The translations under genes and the position numbers were made by a program. A stretch of 21,994 bases of DNA from a virus: positions 1-21,994 of the IMG/VR virus record IMGVR_UViG_3300042514_000491, one strand, 5' to 3'. How positions within the stretch are numbered: the first letter of the stretch is position 1; each line of letters begins with the position of its first letter. Positions 1 through 7,963 of this stretch are shown in pieces. The notes under the pieces were generated by a model. That model worked only from the letters and a program-made list of their open reading frames with translations, did not search any database and was not told the origin of the DNA.

Positions 1-810
1 GTATTCCATTTCAGCCCACATCTTTGCGCCAATCCACTCAGGTAAGCCAAAGTAAAAATAGCCTGCCGCGTATTGCTTAACATGGATAACGCTTCTTTGC
101 GTTCCGTCCTCAAATTTCTTAAAGTCTGGGTACATTGGTACCTCCCTGAATCCTTCGCTTTCGTAAAATACGCCGTCGGTGGTAAGTGGCACTTCTTCCC
201 AGTTATCGTAAATGCCAACAGATTTTATTATCTGATCCGCTTCGGCTTTTCGAATACCAATGTTGTAAACGGGTACATGATAAATATAAGTGAATGGCTC
301 TGATCCTACTTTGCCTTTAACAATTTCGCAAAAGCTATTCCCAAAAGCATCATAGTCAAACGCAAGCTGAGCCAAAACTTCTTGCAGATTTTGACCATGT
401 AAATTAACCTGAGATATAACATCCTCAATTTCATTTAAAGAATCGTCGGTGATAACCTCACCCTTCATCGTGGTTGTAAGCAATGTATTTGCTTTGCCCT
501 TCATAGGAATGAAGCCGTCACCGACAACCATATTTGTTTTATCTTCGATTATTCTTCTTAATGTCGGCGAATTATTTACAATCGCAATAAGGCTTTTTAA
601 AAAGTCATCCTTTTGCGTGAAGAACCTTACCCATTTTGCCCCTGTGAAATCAAGCCTCTCCCGTGACGGCTCGTTAAAAATATCCTCCTTTACAAGCATG
701 GTATTGGAGGTGTCTAAAGTAACGGAAGCAAGTAAAGGGCTTTGATTCCTTTTACTTACCCTGTTGTTCCTGTTCGGGACTGCCTGTATTTTCTTTAATT
801 GTTGGCTCAT
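1..810 (-). CDS. Portal protein, N-terminal 270 residues (runs off left edge)
   Basis: This is the N-terminal part of a phage portal protein, the dodecameric ring at the head vertex through which DNA is packaged and to which the tail joins. The frame is open from an ATG at 808-810 (MSQQLKKIQAVP) through the window edge. Portal-like features are an N-terminal helical region with SLIAIVNNSPTLRRII, the stretch MVVGDGF, the segment FDYDAFGNSFCEIVKG with the typical D-x-x-GN-x-x-x-EI signature, and YFGLPEWIGA near the edge. A later ATG at 697-699 also exists, but the upstream start gives a typical portal N-terminus and the frame between them has no stop. The upstream start lies inside the preceding 80-residue gene, overlapping it by 59 bases in another frame. 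The C-terminal half is missing here. The assignment rests on recalled family patterns, not a search. Confidence 0.82.
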   Translation of the reverse strand, partial: MSQQLKKIQAVPNRNNRVSKRNQSPLLASVTLDTSNTMLVKEDIFNEPSRERLDFTGAKWVRFFTQKDDFLKSLIAIVNNSPTLRRIIEDKTNMVVGDGFIPMKGKANTLLTTTMKGEVITDDSLNEIEDVISQVNLHGQNLQEVLAQLAFDYDAFGNSFCEIVKGKVGSEPFTYIYHVPVYNIGIRKAEADQIIKSVGIYDNWEEVPLTTDGVFYESEGFREVPMYPDFKKFEDGTQRSVIHVKQYAAGYFYFGLPEWIGAKMWAEMEY

Positions 811-994
811 AGCTTTTTTTCTCGGGGGTAAAAATGACGTGTTGCCCAACGGTATGAGGGCTTGATGTGTACCAAGCCCTCAATTCGTTTTGTGAAAGTT
901 CGCCGATAGTTTTTCGAATAATGCCTGCTTTGCCCGAAAGGTCAGCCCCAACGTAAAGCATTTGTTTGCTTTTATCTCTAACTATCATATTCAA
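752..994 (-). CDS. Small protein of unknown function (80 aa) between head genes
   Basis: I do not recognise this 80-residue protein. It begins MNMIVRDKSKQMLYVGADLSG and has a hydrophilic, Glu/Gln-rich C-terminus (SPEQEQQGK). Its start follows one base after the stop of the 182-residue gene and its last 59 bases overlap the portal start in another frame, so it is probably translated from the same message. Its place between a capsid-cluster protein and the portal suggests a head-associated or connector role, but nothing in the sequence proves this. It has no membrane segment, cysteine cluster or signal peptide. It is retained as real because the frame fills the space exactly between two genes. 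Confidence 0.6.
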   Translation of the reverse strand: MNMIVRDKSKQMLYVGADLSGKAGIIRKTIGELSQNELRAWYTSSPHTVGQHVIFTPEKKSYEPTIKENTGSPEQEQQGK

Positions 995-995
995 A

Positions 996-1544
996 TTAAT
1001 CTAAGGCGTTCATCACTGTTTCGCCGTTAACAATGTACCTTGCTTTGTTCGTGGTTCTGCAAGTAATGGTAAGCGTTTCTTGATTTGAATCGGTAAACAA
1101 TGCACCTGATAAACCTTCCGCGCTTGTCAACCTTGCAACCCTTTTCTTTGCCCCAATGGTTTCAACGCCCCATATCCAATAGTTACCCGTGTTTTCCACG
1201 TGTACACAAACCAAGCCACACGCCTGATTTGCCATGTCTTGAATAAGGTTTCTTAAATCCTGGTCACGGCAATTAATGATTCCCACCAAACTTTGCTCAA
1301 TGGCTACTGACAAAGTATCAGGATCTTGCGTCACAGTTTCCGTGAATGCTCCTGAGTTGTCTCTAAATTCGACTTCGTAAAACACGGCAGCCGTTGACGC
1401 CATTGTTATTGCCGTGGTTGCTCCCGATGCGTTATTGGTAATGCTTGTTACCTGATTTGCATTGGCAATGTAAAATTTACCAATACCACCAGCGCACGTT
1501 CCGTCTGTACATTGATTAAGCCAACCGCTTGTTATTGCGCTCAT
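996..1544 (-). CDS. Putative virion structural protein downstream of capsid (182 aa)
   Basis: A 182-residue protein directly after the major capsid gene (9-base gap). It begins MSAITSGWLNQCTDGTCAGG and is rich in Thr, Ala, Asn and short beta-like stretches, for example ITSITNNASGATTAITMAS-type sequence in the first third. It has five or six cysteines, including the pairs CTDGTC near the N-terminus and CGLVC near the middle. Composition and position fit a head decoration, head-tail connector or minor structural protein. I do not recognise a named family. It shares the operon and a similar A-rich translation leader with the capsid gene. Confidence 0.6.
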   Translation of the reverse strand: MSAITSGWLNQCTDGTCAGGIGKFYIANANQVTSITNNASGATTAITMASTAAVFYEVEFRDNSGAFTETVTQDPDTLSVAIEQSLVGIINCRDQDLRNLIQDMANQACGLVCVHVENTGNYWIWGVETIGAKKRVARLTSAEGLSGALFTDSNQETLTITCRTTNKARYIVNGETVMNALD

Positions 1545-1553
1545 TCTTTTTTA

Positions 1554-2537
1554 TTAGTAGCCTAAGCTGATTAATGATGGGTGAATATAATTCACGCCCA
1601 TTTTAAAGCGTGCCTTGATATACACCTTTTCGTCTTTCTGGTCATACCAAAGTTCTAAAGCCGTTTCAGGGCTTAACACGTCCGTCGCAAGCACCTTGTT
1701 TTGAGGCGTGGTATATTCAACATAATGCGGCTTAGTTGTTCCAAGTCCTGTTGCAATGTCATCCCAACGGAATTGAGGAATCACGGTTACACCGCGGAAT
1801 GTGAATTGTTCAACGCCGTTAATTAACTGTAATAAACCGTAGTCACCGCCACCGCCGTTTTCAATATCCTCACGAAGCTGAGAATAAACGCTTTGCGTTA
1901 CATTGAACACCTTTTGGTTAGCTGGTAAACCTTTCAACTGCAAAGGAGCCTGGTCATACACCGCGCGAAGGATCGCAAATCCGTCACCAGCCGCAAGGTC
2001 TGTACCTGAACCCGTGTTGCAACGTGGAACTAAATCTTGTGTAACCAACTGAGGGTAATAAACAGTCCAAAAACCATCAAGTGAATCAAAGTTAGGATTA
2101 TTTGAAGACTGGTCACCGAAATAAGAAAGACGGGTAATGTCATTTCTTATCGCCTGTTGTGTACGGGTCAAAAGAATATTTTCAATCAAAGTTCCCGAAA
2201 CATCTGGAAGCCTTGTACCTGTTTTCAATAACTCTTCAAAAACGGTATCCTCGAATTCATCCCAGCACATTTCAAGATCCACTTTCATTTTTTCAACGTC
2301 GATTGTACGCTGGTAAATGTCAACCGAGCCCACGGGATTAAATCCGCAACCCGAGTATTTACGTACAATGTTTTCCAACTGTTGTACGAAAACCATCTTC
2401 TTTTTATTTGCAACGTTTCCAAGTACACGGAATTGTCCGCGTAAATCGTCATCAAAGAAAACTGGTTCTAAAAAAATGTTATTTGCCTCCGTACCTCTAA
2501 AGGATACGTCAAGTTGGCTTATTTCAACTAATGCCAT
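1554..2537 (-). CDS. Probable major capsid protein (327 aa)
   Basis: The best candidate for the HK97-fold major capsid protein that forms the icosahedral shell. It is 327 residues long, within the usual range, and follows a protease-scaffold gene and a likely decoration gene, the standard protease, decoration, capsid order. The sequence is the mixed alpha/beta, Asp/Glu-rich type seen in Bacteroidetes phages: a short N-terminal arm, then a region with FDDDLRGQFRVLGN, then a helix-rich central part with MKVDLEMCWDEFEDTVFEELL, and a C-terminal part ending MGVNYIHPSLISLGY. The leader is A/T-rich (ATAAAAATAAAAAAAATGG) with no clear Shine-Dalgarno, as is normal in Bacteroidetes. The call rests on context, length and style, not on a diagnostic motif. 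Confidence 0.75.
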   Translation of the reverse strand: MALVEISQLDVSFRGTEANNIFLEPVFFDDDLRGQFRVLGNVANKKKMVFVQQLENIVRKYSGCGFNPVGSVDIYQRTIDVEKMKVDLEMCWDEFEDTVFEELLKTGTRLPDVSGTLIENILLTRTQQAIRNDITRLSYFGDQSSNNPNFDSLDGFWTVYYPQLVTQDLVPRCNTGSGTDLAAGDGFAILRAVYDQAPLQLKGLPANQKVFNVTQSVYSQLREDIENGGGGDYGLLQLINGVEQFTFRGVTVIPQFRWDDIATGLGTTKPHYVEYTTPQNKVLATDVLSPETALELWYDQKDEKVYIKARFKMGVNYIHPSLISLGY

Positions 2538-2549
2538 TTTTTTTTATTT

Positions 2550-3014
2550 TTATAAGTTTGGATAAGAAACGGTTGCAGACGTATTTGTTAAAACAAAAGC
2601 ATCCTCAATACCAAATGAAAACTCTGTTTTTGCACCTGCGGTTGTTGCTACGGCAAATAATACCTTCCAATCATTACCCGCGTTCAATGCTGAAGTATTG
2701 ATTTGTAAAATTGCCGTTGGTGCTGAGGATTGCCAGTTGGCGTATGCCTCATTTCCTGATTCGTCAATTACGGTAACCTTGTAAAAATCACTTGCACTTG
2801 TTACCCCTGTCAACGGTGCAAAGTTTAAACGCTTTCCAGCTGAGGAAGTGCCATAAGTGAATGAAACGGGAATTCGATCCGTAAAGGTATCGATACCGTA
2901 TAATTGCTCCGCGTTTACTCCATTTGCGTTGGCATACGGGTTAGTGCGGTTTAAACTGTTTTGCCCGACGTATGTATTGCTATCGAGAAAACCATTGACG
3001 TTTGCTGTTGCCAT
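2550..3014 (-). CDS. Putative head decoration or stabilising protein (154 aa)
   Basis: A 154-residue protein between the protease-scaffold and the capsid gene, the usual place of a lambda gpD-like decoration protein. Its start codon overlaps the protease stop codon. The N-terminal third is Asn-rich (for example NSLNRTNPYANANGVNAEQ), and the rest is a predicted beta-rich domain with Ser/Thr-rich strands, including TGVTSASDFYKVTVIDESG. No cysteines and no membrane segments are seen. I cannot name a family; the role is inferred from position, size and composition. Confidence 0.55.
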   Translation of the reverse strand: MATANVNGFLDSNTYVGQNSLNRTNPYANANGVNAEQLYGIDTFTDRIPVSFTYGTSSAGKRLNFAPLTGVTSASDFYKVTVIDESGNEAYANWQSSAPTAILQINTSALNAGNDWKVLFAVATTAGAKTEFSFGIEDAFVLTNTSATVSYPNL

Positions 3015-4396
3015 TATCTTTGTGAGATTTTGTTTTGAACTAATGAAGCGAAAGAATCAAAGTAACTCGATTTCGCTTTTGTTTCTTGAACCTTTTCATG
3101 TGCTGAGCCGCCCGAAGGAAGTCCAACGCCTTTTTTTACTTGCGCCCTGAGTGCAACCAATTCATTTCCCAATGTTTCAAGAACCGTTTCGATTTCATTG
3201 ATTGAGTTTTTTTGTTCATCGGTCTTTTTGTACATTGATTCCATTTCCTCTTTTTGCTTTGAGTTAATGGCATCCATTTCATCGGGTGACATTACAATGT
3301 AACCTTTCTCCTTTAACATGGAAATAGCCTTTTCAACTTCATCCATCTCAGGCTCCTCAATTACTTTTTCCTCCTGCTCAATAACATTTTCCACGGGTGG
3401 AGTTTCATCTATGCTATTAAGAAGGGATTTGATTTTTTCTAAAATAGAACTACCCATTTCATCTTCTTTTTTTGTGTTTGTTAATAATGCGGCTGGAACA
3501 TTCAAGAACTTGTTTAGGCTATTTTGCAACGGTAACATATCTATGTTTTTTTCGCCAACTTTCACAATTTCATCAATGAAGCCAAATTCTAATGCTTCCT
3601 GAGCGGTCAGCCATGTTTCGGCTGCCATCATTTTTGTAATATTTTCTTGAAGGTTATTTTGGTATCCTTTGCGTTTATAAACCGCCGCCGTGTAAATGTC
3701 AAGTAACTTTGCCTCCATCTTGTCCAATAATTCAGCCGTTGCCTCAAGTTCGTCGGCGTTACCCATCGTGTAACTCCAAGGTCGGTGAATCATCATGAAA
3801 GCGTTCTCAGTCATTTTAACATTATCCGCTGCCAACAATACAACCGTTGCAATGCTTGCTACCAAGCCGATTCCTGTTGCCGTGGTTTCCTCGGGGTAAT
3901 TTGCAACTAAATCAGCAATACCCATTCCCTCGGTGACGCTGCCACCGCCTGAGGATATTGTTAAATTAATTGGCTGCCCGTTCGCCTGGTTAATCTTTGT
4001 TCTTACTGAGTTGTAAGAATTAACCGATTCCGAAATTTCCCCTAAAATATCTATACTTACTTTTGCCATGTTTTTTACTTTGTCCTTTTGTATTGCCTTG
4101 TACTTCGCCTCAGCCCAAACCCTCATGGCACTACCGCCCCATGCGTCATACATTACTGAGCCGCAAATTTCAGAACCGTCTTCATCAAAGTATTTCCCTT
4201 GGTCATACGTTTCCGCGCGGCTTAAAAAGGAATATGTACGCTGAACCGTTTCTTCGCTTAATCCCTCACCGTTGGCGATTTGATTCGCACGTTGCCAACC
4301 GACAAGCGTACCGCAGTCAGACCCGTTCTTTTCCTTGTGGTCAAGTGCGCGTCGTGCGTTGTTCTTTGCGGCATCTGGATAATCGGCGTATGTCAT
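3014..4396 (-). CDS. ClpP-type prohead maturation protease fused to scaffold, with extra N-terminal domain
   Basis: This 460-residue protein should cleave capsid-assembly proteins inside the prohead. Three parts are visible. Residues 1-108 form an extra domain with DYPDAAKNNARRAL, CGTLVGWQRANQIANGE and SVMYDAWGGSAMRVWAE, a module I recall from several phage head proteases. Residues 110-280 are a ClpP/S14-like protease: the Gly-rich SSGGGSVTEGM, the nucleophile Ser181 in GLVASIATV, His204 in MMIHRPW, and TWLTAQEALEFGFIDEI, where the third catalytic residue is expected; no Asp is obvious at the ClpP position and Glu is nearby. Residues 314-460 are an acidic, coiled-coil-rich scaffold tail. Possible internal ATG starts are Met110 (4069) and Met314 (3457). 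A TAnnTTTG box lies just upstream. Confidence 0.88.
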   Translation of the reverse strand: MTYADYPDAAKNNARRALDHKEKNGSDCGTLVGWQRANQIANGEGLSEETVQRTYSFLSRAETYDQGKYFDEDGSEICGSVMYDAWGGSAMRVWAEAKYKAIQKDKVKNMAKVSIDILGEISESVNSYNSVRTKINQANGQPINLTISSGGGSVTEGMGIADLVANYPEETTATGIGLVASIATVVLLAADNVKMTENAFMMIHRPWSYTMGNADELEATAELLDKMEAKLLDIYTAAVYKRKGYQNNLQENITKMMAAETWLTAQEALEFGFIDEIVKVGEKNIDMLPLQNSLNKFLNVPAALLTNTKKEDEMGSSILEKIKSLLNSIDETPPVENVIEQEEKVIEEPEMDEVEKAISMLKEKGYIVMSPDEMDAINSKQKEEMESMYKKTDEQKNSINEIETVLETLGNELVALRAQVKKGVGLPSGGSAHEKVQETKAKSSYFDSFASLVQNKISQR

Positions 4397-4417
4397 AAAA
4401 GAAAAATAATTTATTTA

Positions 4418-4425
4418 CAAAATTA
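4418..4425 (-). promoter_or_regulatory. Possible Bacteroidetes -7 box upstream of protease gene
   Basis: On the minus strand this reads TAATTTTG, an exact match to TAnnTTTG, about 21 bases before the protease ATG in one of the few real intergenic gaps of the minus-strand series, exactly at the tail/head module boundary. I find no good TTTG -33 partner at the usual distance, and the sequence around it is AT-rich, so a chance match is quite possible. Confidence 0.25.
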
Positions 4426-4779
4426 CTCGGTCTCGTTTTTATCTTTTCTTTTTTGCTTGATTTGATAACCAAACCTTTCGGGGTGCTGAACCATGTTATA
4501 AACGTGCTTCTTTGAAATACCCGTTCTTATGCTTATTTCCATCATGGCATCCATTTTTGAATCATTTGAATAAAGGCTATTTGGGTAAAGCTGCATGACC
4601 ATATATTTTGCAACCGTCTTTTCCTTTACCACGTCTGTTTTAACGAGGAAGGAAATAAGATGAAAAAAACTGGGCGTAATGCCTTCCTTTTGGCAAAATG
4701 CACTGTATTTATTCAAGATTTCATGCGTAAAATCCTGTAATAAATCTTCATTAATCATTTCAAATTCATCCATTTTCAT
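4423..4779 (-). CDS. Unknown protein with helix-turn-helix-like segment (118 aa)
   Basis: A 118-residue protein I do not recognise. It begins MKMDEFEMINEDLLQDF and is largely helical. Residues around 78-104 (AMMEISIRTGISKKHVYNM) look like a helix-turn-helix with the turn at TGIS, and the C-terminus is very basic and then acidic (KQKRKDKNETE). It overlaps the preceding 87-residue gene by 14 bases and lies between the tape measure and the protease. In HK97-like phages this slot can hold tail-chaperone or connector proteins, but the HTH-like part would also fit a regulator of head-gene expression. Neither role is shown. Confidence 0.55.
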   Translation of the reverse strand: MKMDEFEMINEDLLQDFTHEILNKYSAFCQKEGITPSFFHLISFLVKTDVVKEKTVAKYMVMQLYPNSLYSNDSKMDAMMEISIRTGISKKHVYNMVQHPERFGYQIKQKRKDKNETE

Positions 4780-5029
4780 TCCAATATTGTACTATTTGCC
4801 TCATTTTACCGACTACTTTTGTCCTGCACGCGGGACAATTTCGCCGCTCAGGCTCGTAATGATTAACAAAATTGTTATAAATATTGAACAAATAATCCAT
4901 GTCATTCGGGTCAATGCTTAAAACCCTGTAAGTCCTGTTAACCGTAGCGGTAACTTGCGCCTTGTATTCCTCAGGGATTCGTGAACCAAGTTCTCCCCAG
5001 ATGTTTCCTGTTTTCATGCAATTACACAT
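4766..5029 (-). CDS. Small Cys-motif protein, possible zinc binder (87 aa)
   Basis: An 87-residue protein starting immediately after the tape measure stop codon. It starts MCNCMKTGNIWGELG and has a second cysteine pair in RNCPACRTKVVG. CxC plus CxxC could bind one zinc ion or an iron-sulfur centre; the spacing (about 60 residues) is long for a classic zinc ribbon. The middle is predicted helical with YLFNIYNNFVNHYE. I recall similar small proteins near tape measure genes in Bacteroidetes phages, but do not know a function. The arrangement with the tape measure suggests co-translation and a tail-assembly role, which is inference. Confidence 0.6.
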   Translation of the reverse strand: MCNCMKTGNIWGELGSRIPEEYKAQVTATVNRTYRVLSIDPNDMDYLFNIYNNFVNHYEPERRNCPACRTKVVGKMRQIVQYWNENG

Positions 5030-7963
5030 TTATAAAGTGGCATTTATTTTTAGCTTATTTCCCTCAGCAAGATCGCGCGCAATGTCCTCGCTTACAACGT
5101 ATGCTTGAAGCCTGTCAATCCTATTGTTTATCGCGTCTGTCTTTGCCTCCATGACTTGCAAAAATTCGTTCATGTTTCCCTGTAAACCTAAGCCTTGTAT
5201 CGGTGGGTTAATCGGTGGAACCATGCCACCCTCGGCGAAACCTTTGATACCAAGTTTTCTAAAGGTTGGAGAACCGCCAAGTAAACTTTGTTGGCGTTGA
5301 TTCAATACAACCTCACCACGTTTAACATACGCAAGAACATTGTCACCATTTGACCGCGTTGGTATATTTTGCTTTTGATTTACCCGTTGCCCTGTGACAA
5401 CGCCACCCTCAGCAAGGGGCTGGGCTGCAATGGTTGCAATTTGAGCGGCTGCTGCGATACCCGTGGGAATAGCAAGTAAGAAGCTACCTTGTGCCAAAGC
5501 CCTTTGAAAAGCTAAAGCGCCTTGAATGATTGCTTGAATAATGGCAATACGTTTTTCTTCCTTTGCGGCTTTGATTCGTATCGCTTCGGCTTCCGCTTGT
5601 TGTTGCTTTAATAATTCCTTTTGGGAGGCAATGTCTCTTTCAATTCTTTTCTTTCTTATTCCACTTGCCTTTTCCGCTTTTGCTTCAAGTTCTGTAATAT
5701 TGTTTTCCGTGTTCGTTATTTGCTCGTTAATTGCCTCAGCTTCTTTTTCCGCGCGTGCTTGCTGGAAGGTTGCGATAATGTCGGTAACTGATAAAATTGA
5801 ATTACTTACTGAATCAATTAATTTTTGAGTGTTTTCTTGTTTGTCTTTTAATTGCTGGTCATTTATTTCTTTTTCTTTCTTTGCTGCATCGGCTGAGTTT
5901 TTTATAATTTCATCTTGTACCTTTTTTAAATCTTCCTTTTCCTTTTTTGCTAAATCGGAAGCCTTTACACTTTTTAAAGGAGTTGTTGTTAATGGAAGCG
6001 TTGCAAGTTGCTGGGCATCCTGAAGATTTTTAAGCAAGTTACCCCGTGACGCATCGGCTATGATTTGATTTTGTTCTTCAACCGCCGTTTTAATTTGGTT
6101 ATTAATTGCGTTCAACTTTACCGCAAGTTCTTTCTGTGTTCCTGAGCCAACCACGGCGTTGGAAAACGCGCTTTGTAATTCTGAACGTTGGTTTTCAAGT
6201 TCTGCAAGTGAACCTTCGGTGAAGGACTTAGCCACGTCCTTACCTCCTTTATTTGCCGTGGTGCTTAATTCTTTATTTTGGGCTTTTAACCTTTTCTTTT
6301 GTTCTTCGGCGTTTTGCTTTTCAAGTGCAATCCGATCCTTTTCAGCTTTCTCAATAGCTAACTTATCCTCCTTGTCTATCTTTTGTTTTTCGGCTCTAAA
6401 TACATCTCGATTTGCTTTTAATGCACCACTTATGCTTCCTGTTGTAAAAAATGTTGTTAAGCCTGCCCCCATGGCTTTTAAGGTTGCAGGAAACTCATTT
6501 GCAAAATCAAGTAAACCGCCTAATAAGTTGTTAAAAAATATCTTTGCTTTGGAGGATATAATTGTAAATTCTCCGCCAAACTTTGTGAATGATTCATTTA
6601 ATTCCGATTGACTTGCTTCTAATTCTAAGTTTGTTTGGTAAAGAATTTCCTGTTGTGTTTGATATTGGTTTGTTGACTTTGTTACATCGTTGGTATTTTT
6701 TAAAATCTTTTCCAACGAAAGAATATAAGCTAACCCAGCATCTTCACCAGCTGCACCGAAAACGTCTGCGATAACCGTTTGTAATTTATCACCTGCAACT
6801 TCAGTATCACCCATTTTTCCGCTAACCAATGATAAAGCTTCGGCGGTTGTAATTGAGCCGTTGTTTAAATTCTCAAATAATTCTCCAGTAAATTCTTCGC
6901 CAAATGCACCCACTAAAGCATCTTTTGAAGTCTTTGTTTGTTCCCTAATTCTTAATCCAAATTCCTTTACAACATCCAAGCCTTTATCTGAATAAATACC
7001 CTGATTTGCCGCCTCGATTGAAATGGCTAAATAATCTTTAATACTTAATCCAGCCGCCGCAAATTGAGCGGGATATTCTTTTAAGTTATCTAAGAACTCC
7101 CCATTACTATCCGCTCCCTTTCTAAATCCTGCCTCAATGGCGTCCAATGCCTCATTGAAACCAATGCCTAATGCTTTACTTGCGGTATTGGCTGCAACGG
7201 TTATGTCATTTACATCTTTTTTATATGTGGTTGATATTGCTTTTGACTTACTTACAAAATCGGTCAATACGTTTCCTGTTGCGCCTGTGAAAGCTGCAAC
7301 CTGATTAGATAACTCTTTTGTTTCGGCAACTGATTCGTTTATACTTTGAAATATTTCAGATATGCCACTAAAAAGAGTTAATGCTATTCCAATAGCGCCA
7401 AGAGATTTATTGAATGCTCCTGTTGTTTGTGTTAATCCATTTATTCCCTGAGATAAACCGCCTATTGTACCCGTCACTTGCCCCAATGTACCCCCAAGCT
7501 TCGGGAAAAATTGCCCCAATGCCTCAGTATAACTGCCCACGTTTCTTTGAAATTGACCAACCGTGGCGTCAATGCCCTTTAGTTTTTTATCAAGGTTGTT
7601 GATACTTACAAGAAGGTCTTTTGCCTCCTGACTTGATTCCTGCTCAGCCGCCGCCAAATCCTTGTATCGGTTGCGCTGGTCATTCAATTCCTTGCTTAAC
7701 TTTCGATAAGCCCCGTTGGCTTTGTCGGTCGCGGTTATTTCTTCGTTACGACTTTTGATTTGTTCCTTAACAACTTTGTTAACCTCCATTTGCGCTGCCT
7801 TCAAGTCAACCAACTTTGCCTCAAGCTTCTTGATTTCTTGAACGTCCGTTGTTTTCTTGAGTTCCGCATTGACATCGGCAATGGCGCGTTTTAATTCCGT
7901 TGCCGTTTCAACTGTTTTGCCTAAACCGTCTATTACTATTTGAAAACCTATTACTTGTGCCAT
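5030..7963 (-). CDS. Tape measure protein (977 aa)
   Basis: The longest gene in the window. Tape measure proteins occupy the lumen of the tail tube, set its length and help DNA entry. Seen here: N-terminal coiled coil with many Lys/Glu heptads (residues about 15-130), a hydrophobic Gly-rich segment around 150-215 (for example LGGTLGQVTGTIGGLSQGING), a long central helical region, a further Lys/Glu/Gln-rich coiled coil around 700-820, hydrophobic Ala/Ile-rich stretches around 820-860 (FLLAIPTGIAAAAQIATIA), and the C-terminal signature AEGGVVTG, VKRGEVVLNQRQQ and FAEGGMV that recurs in tape measure proteins. At 0.15 nm per residue it predicts a tail of about 147 nm. The start overlaps the stop of the 811-residue gene (TAATG). 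High confidence from composition, length and the C-terminal signature. Confidence 0.92.
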   Translation of the reverse strand: MAQVIGFQIVIDGLGKTVETATELKRAIADVNAELKKTTDVQEIKKLEAKLVDLKAAQMEVNKVVKEQIKSRNEEITATDKANGAYRKLSKELNDQRNRYKDLAAAEQESSQEAKDLLVSINNLDKKLKGIDATVGQFQRNVGSYTEALGQFFPKLGGTLGQVTGTIGGLSQGINGLTQTTGAFNKSLGAIGIALTLFSGISEIFQSINESVAETKELSNQVAAFTGATGNVLTDFVSKSKAISTTYKKDVNDITVAANTASKALGIGFNEALDAIEAGFRKGADSNGEFLDNLKEYPAQFAAAGLSIKDYLAISIEAANQGIYSDKGLDVVKEFGLRIREQTKTSKDALVGAFGEEFTGELFENLNNGSITTAEALSLVSGKMGDTEVAGDKLQTVIADVFGAAGEDAGLAYILSLEKILKNTNDVTKSTNQYQTQQEILYQTNLELEASQSELNESFTKFGGEFTIISSKAKIFFNNLLGGLLDFANEFPATLKAMGAGLTTFFTTGSISGALKANRDVFRAEKQKIDKEDKLAIEKAEKDRIALEKQNAEEQKKRLKAQNKELSTTANKGGKDVAKSFTEGSLAELENQRSELQSAFSNAVVGSGTQKELAVKLNAINNQIKTAVEEQNQIIADASRGNLLKNLQDAQQLATLPLTTTPLKSVKASDLAKKEKEDLKKVQDEIIKNSADAAKKEKEINDQQLKDKQENTQKLIDSVSNSILSVTDIIATFQQARAEKEAEAINEQITNTENNITELEAKAEKASGIRKKRIERDIASQKELLKQQQAEAEAIRIKAAKEEKRIAIIQAIIQGALAFQRALAQGSFLLAIPTGIAAAAQIATIAAQPLAEGGVVTGQRVNQKQNIPTRSNGDNVLAYVKRGEVVLNQRQQSLLGGSPTFRKLGIKGFAEGGMVPPINPPIQGLGLQGNMNEFLQVMEAKTDAINNRIDRLQAYVVSEDIARDLAEGNKLKINATL

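Noticed and set aside
6159-6611. Long plus-strand frames opposite the tape measure and other minus genes
   Set aside because: They are antisense to a well-supported gene, rich in Ser/Phe/Cys as expected for mirrored Lys/Glu/Ala codons, and match nothing I know.
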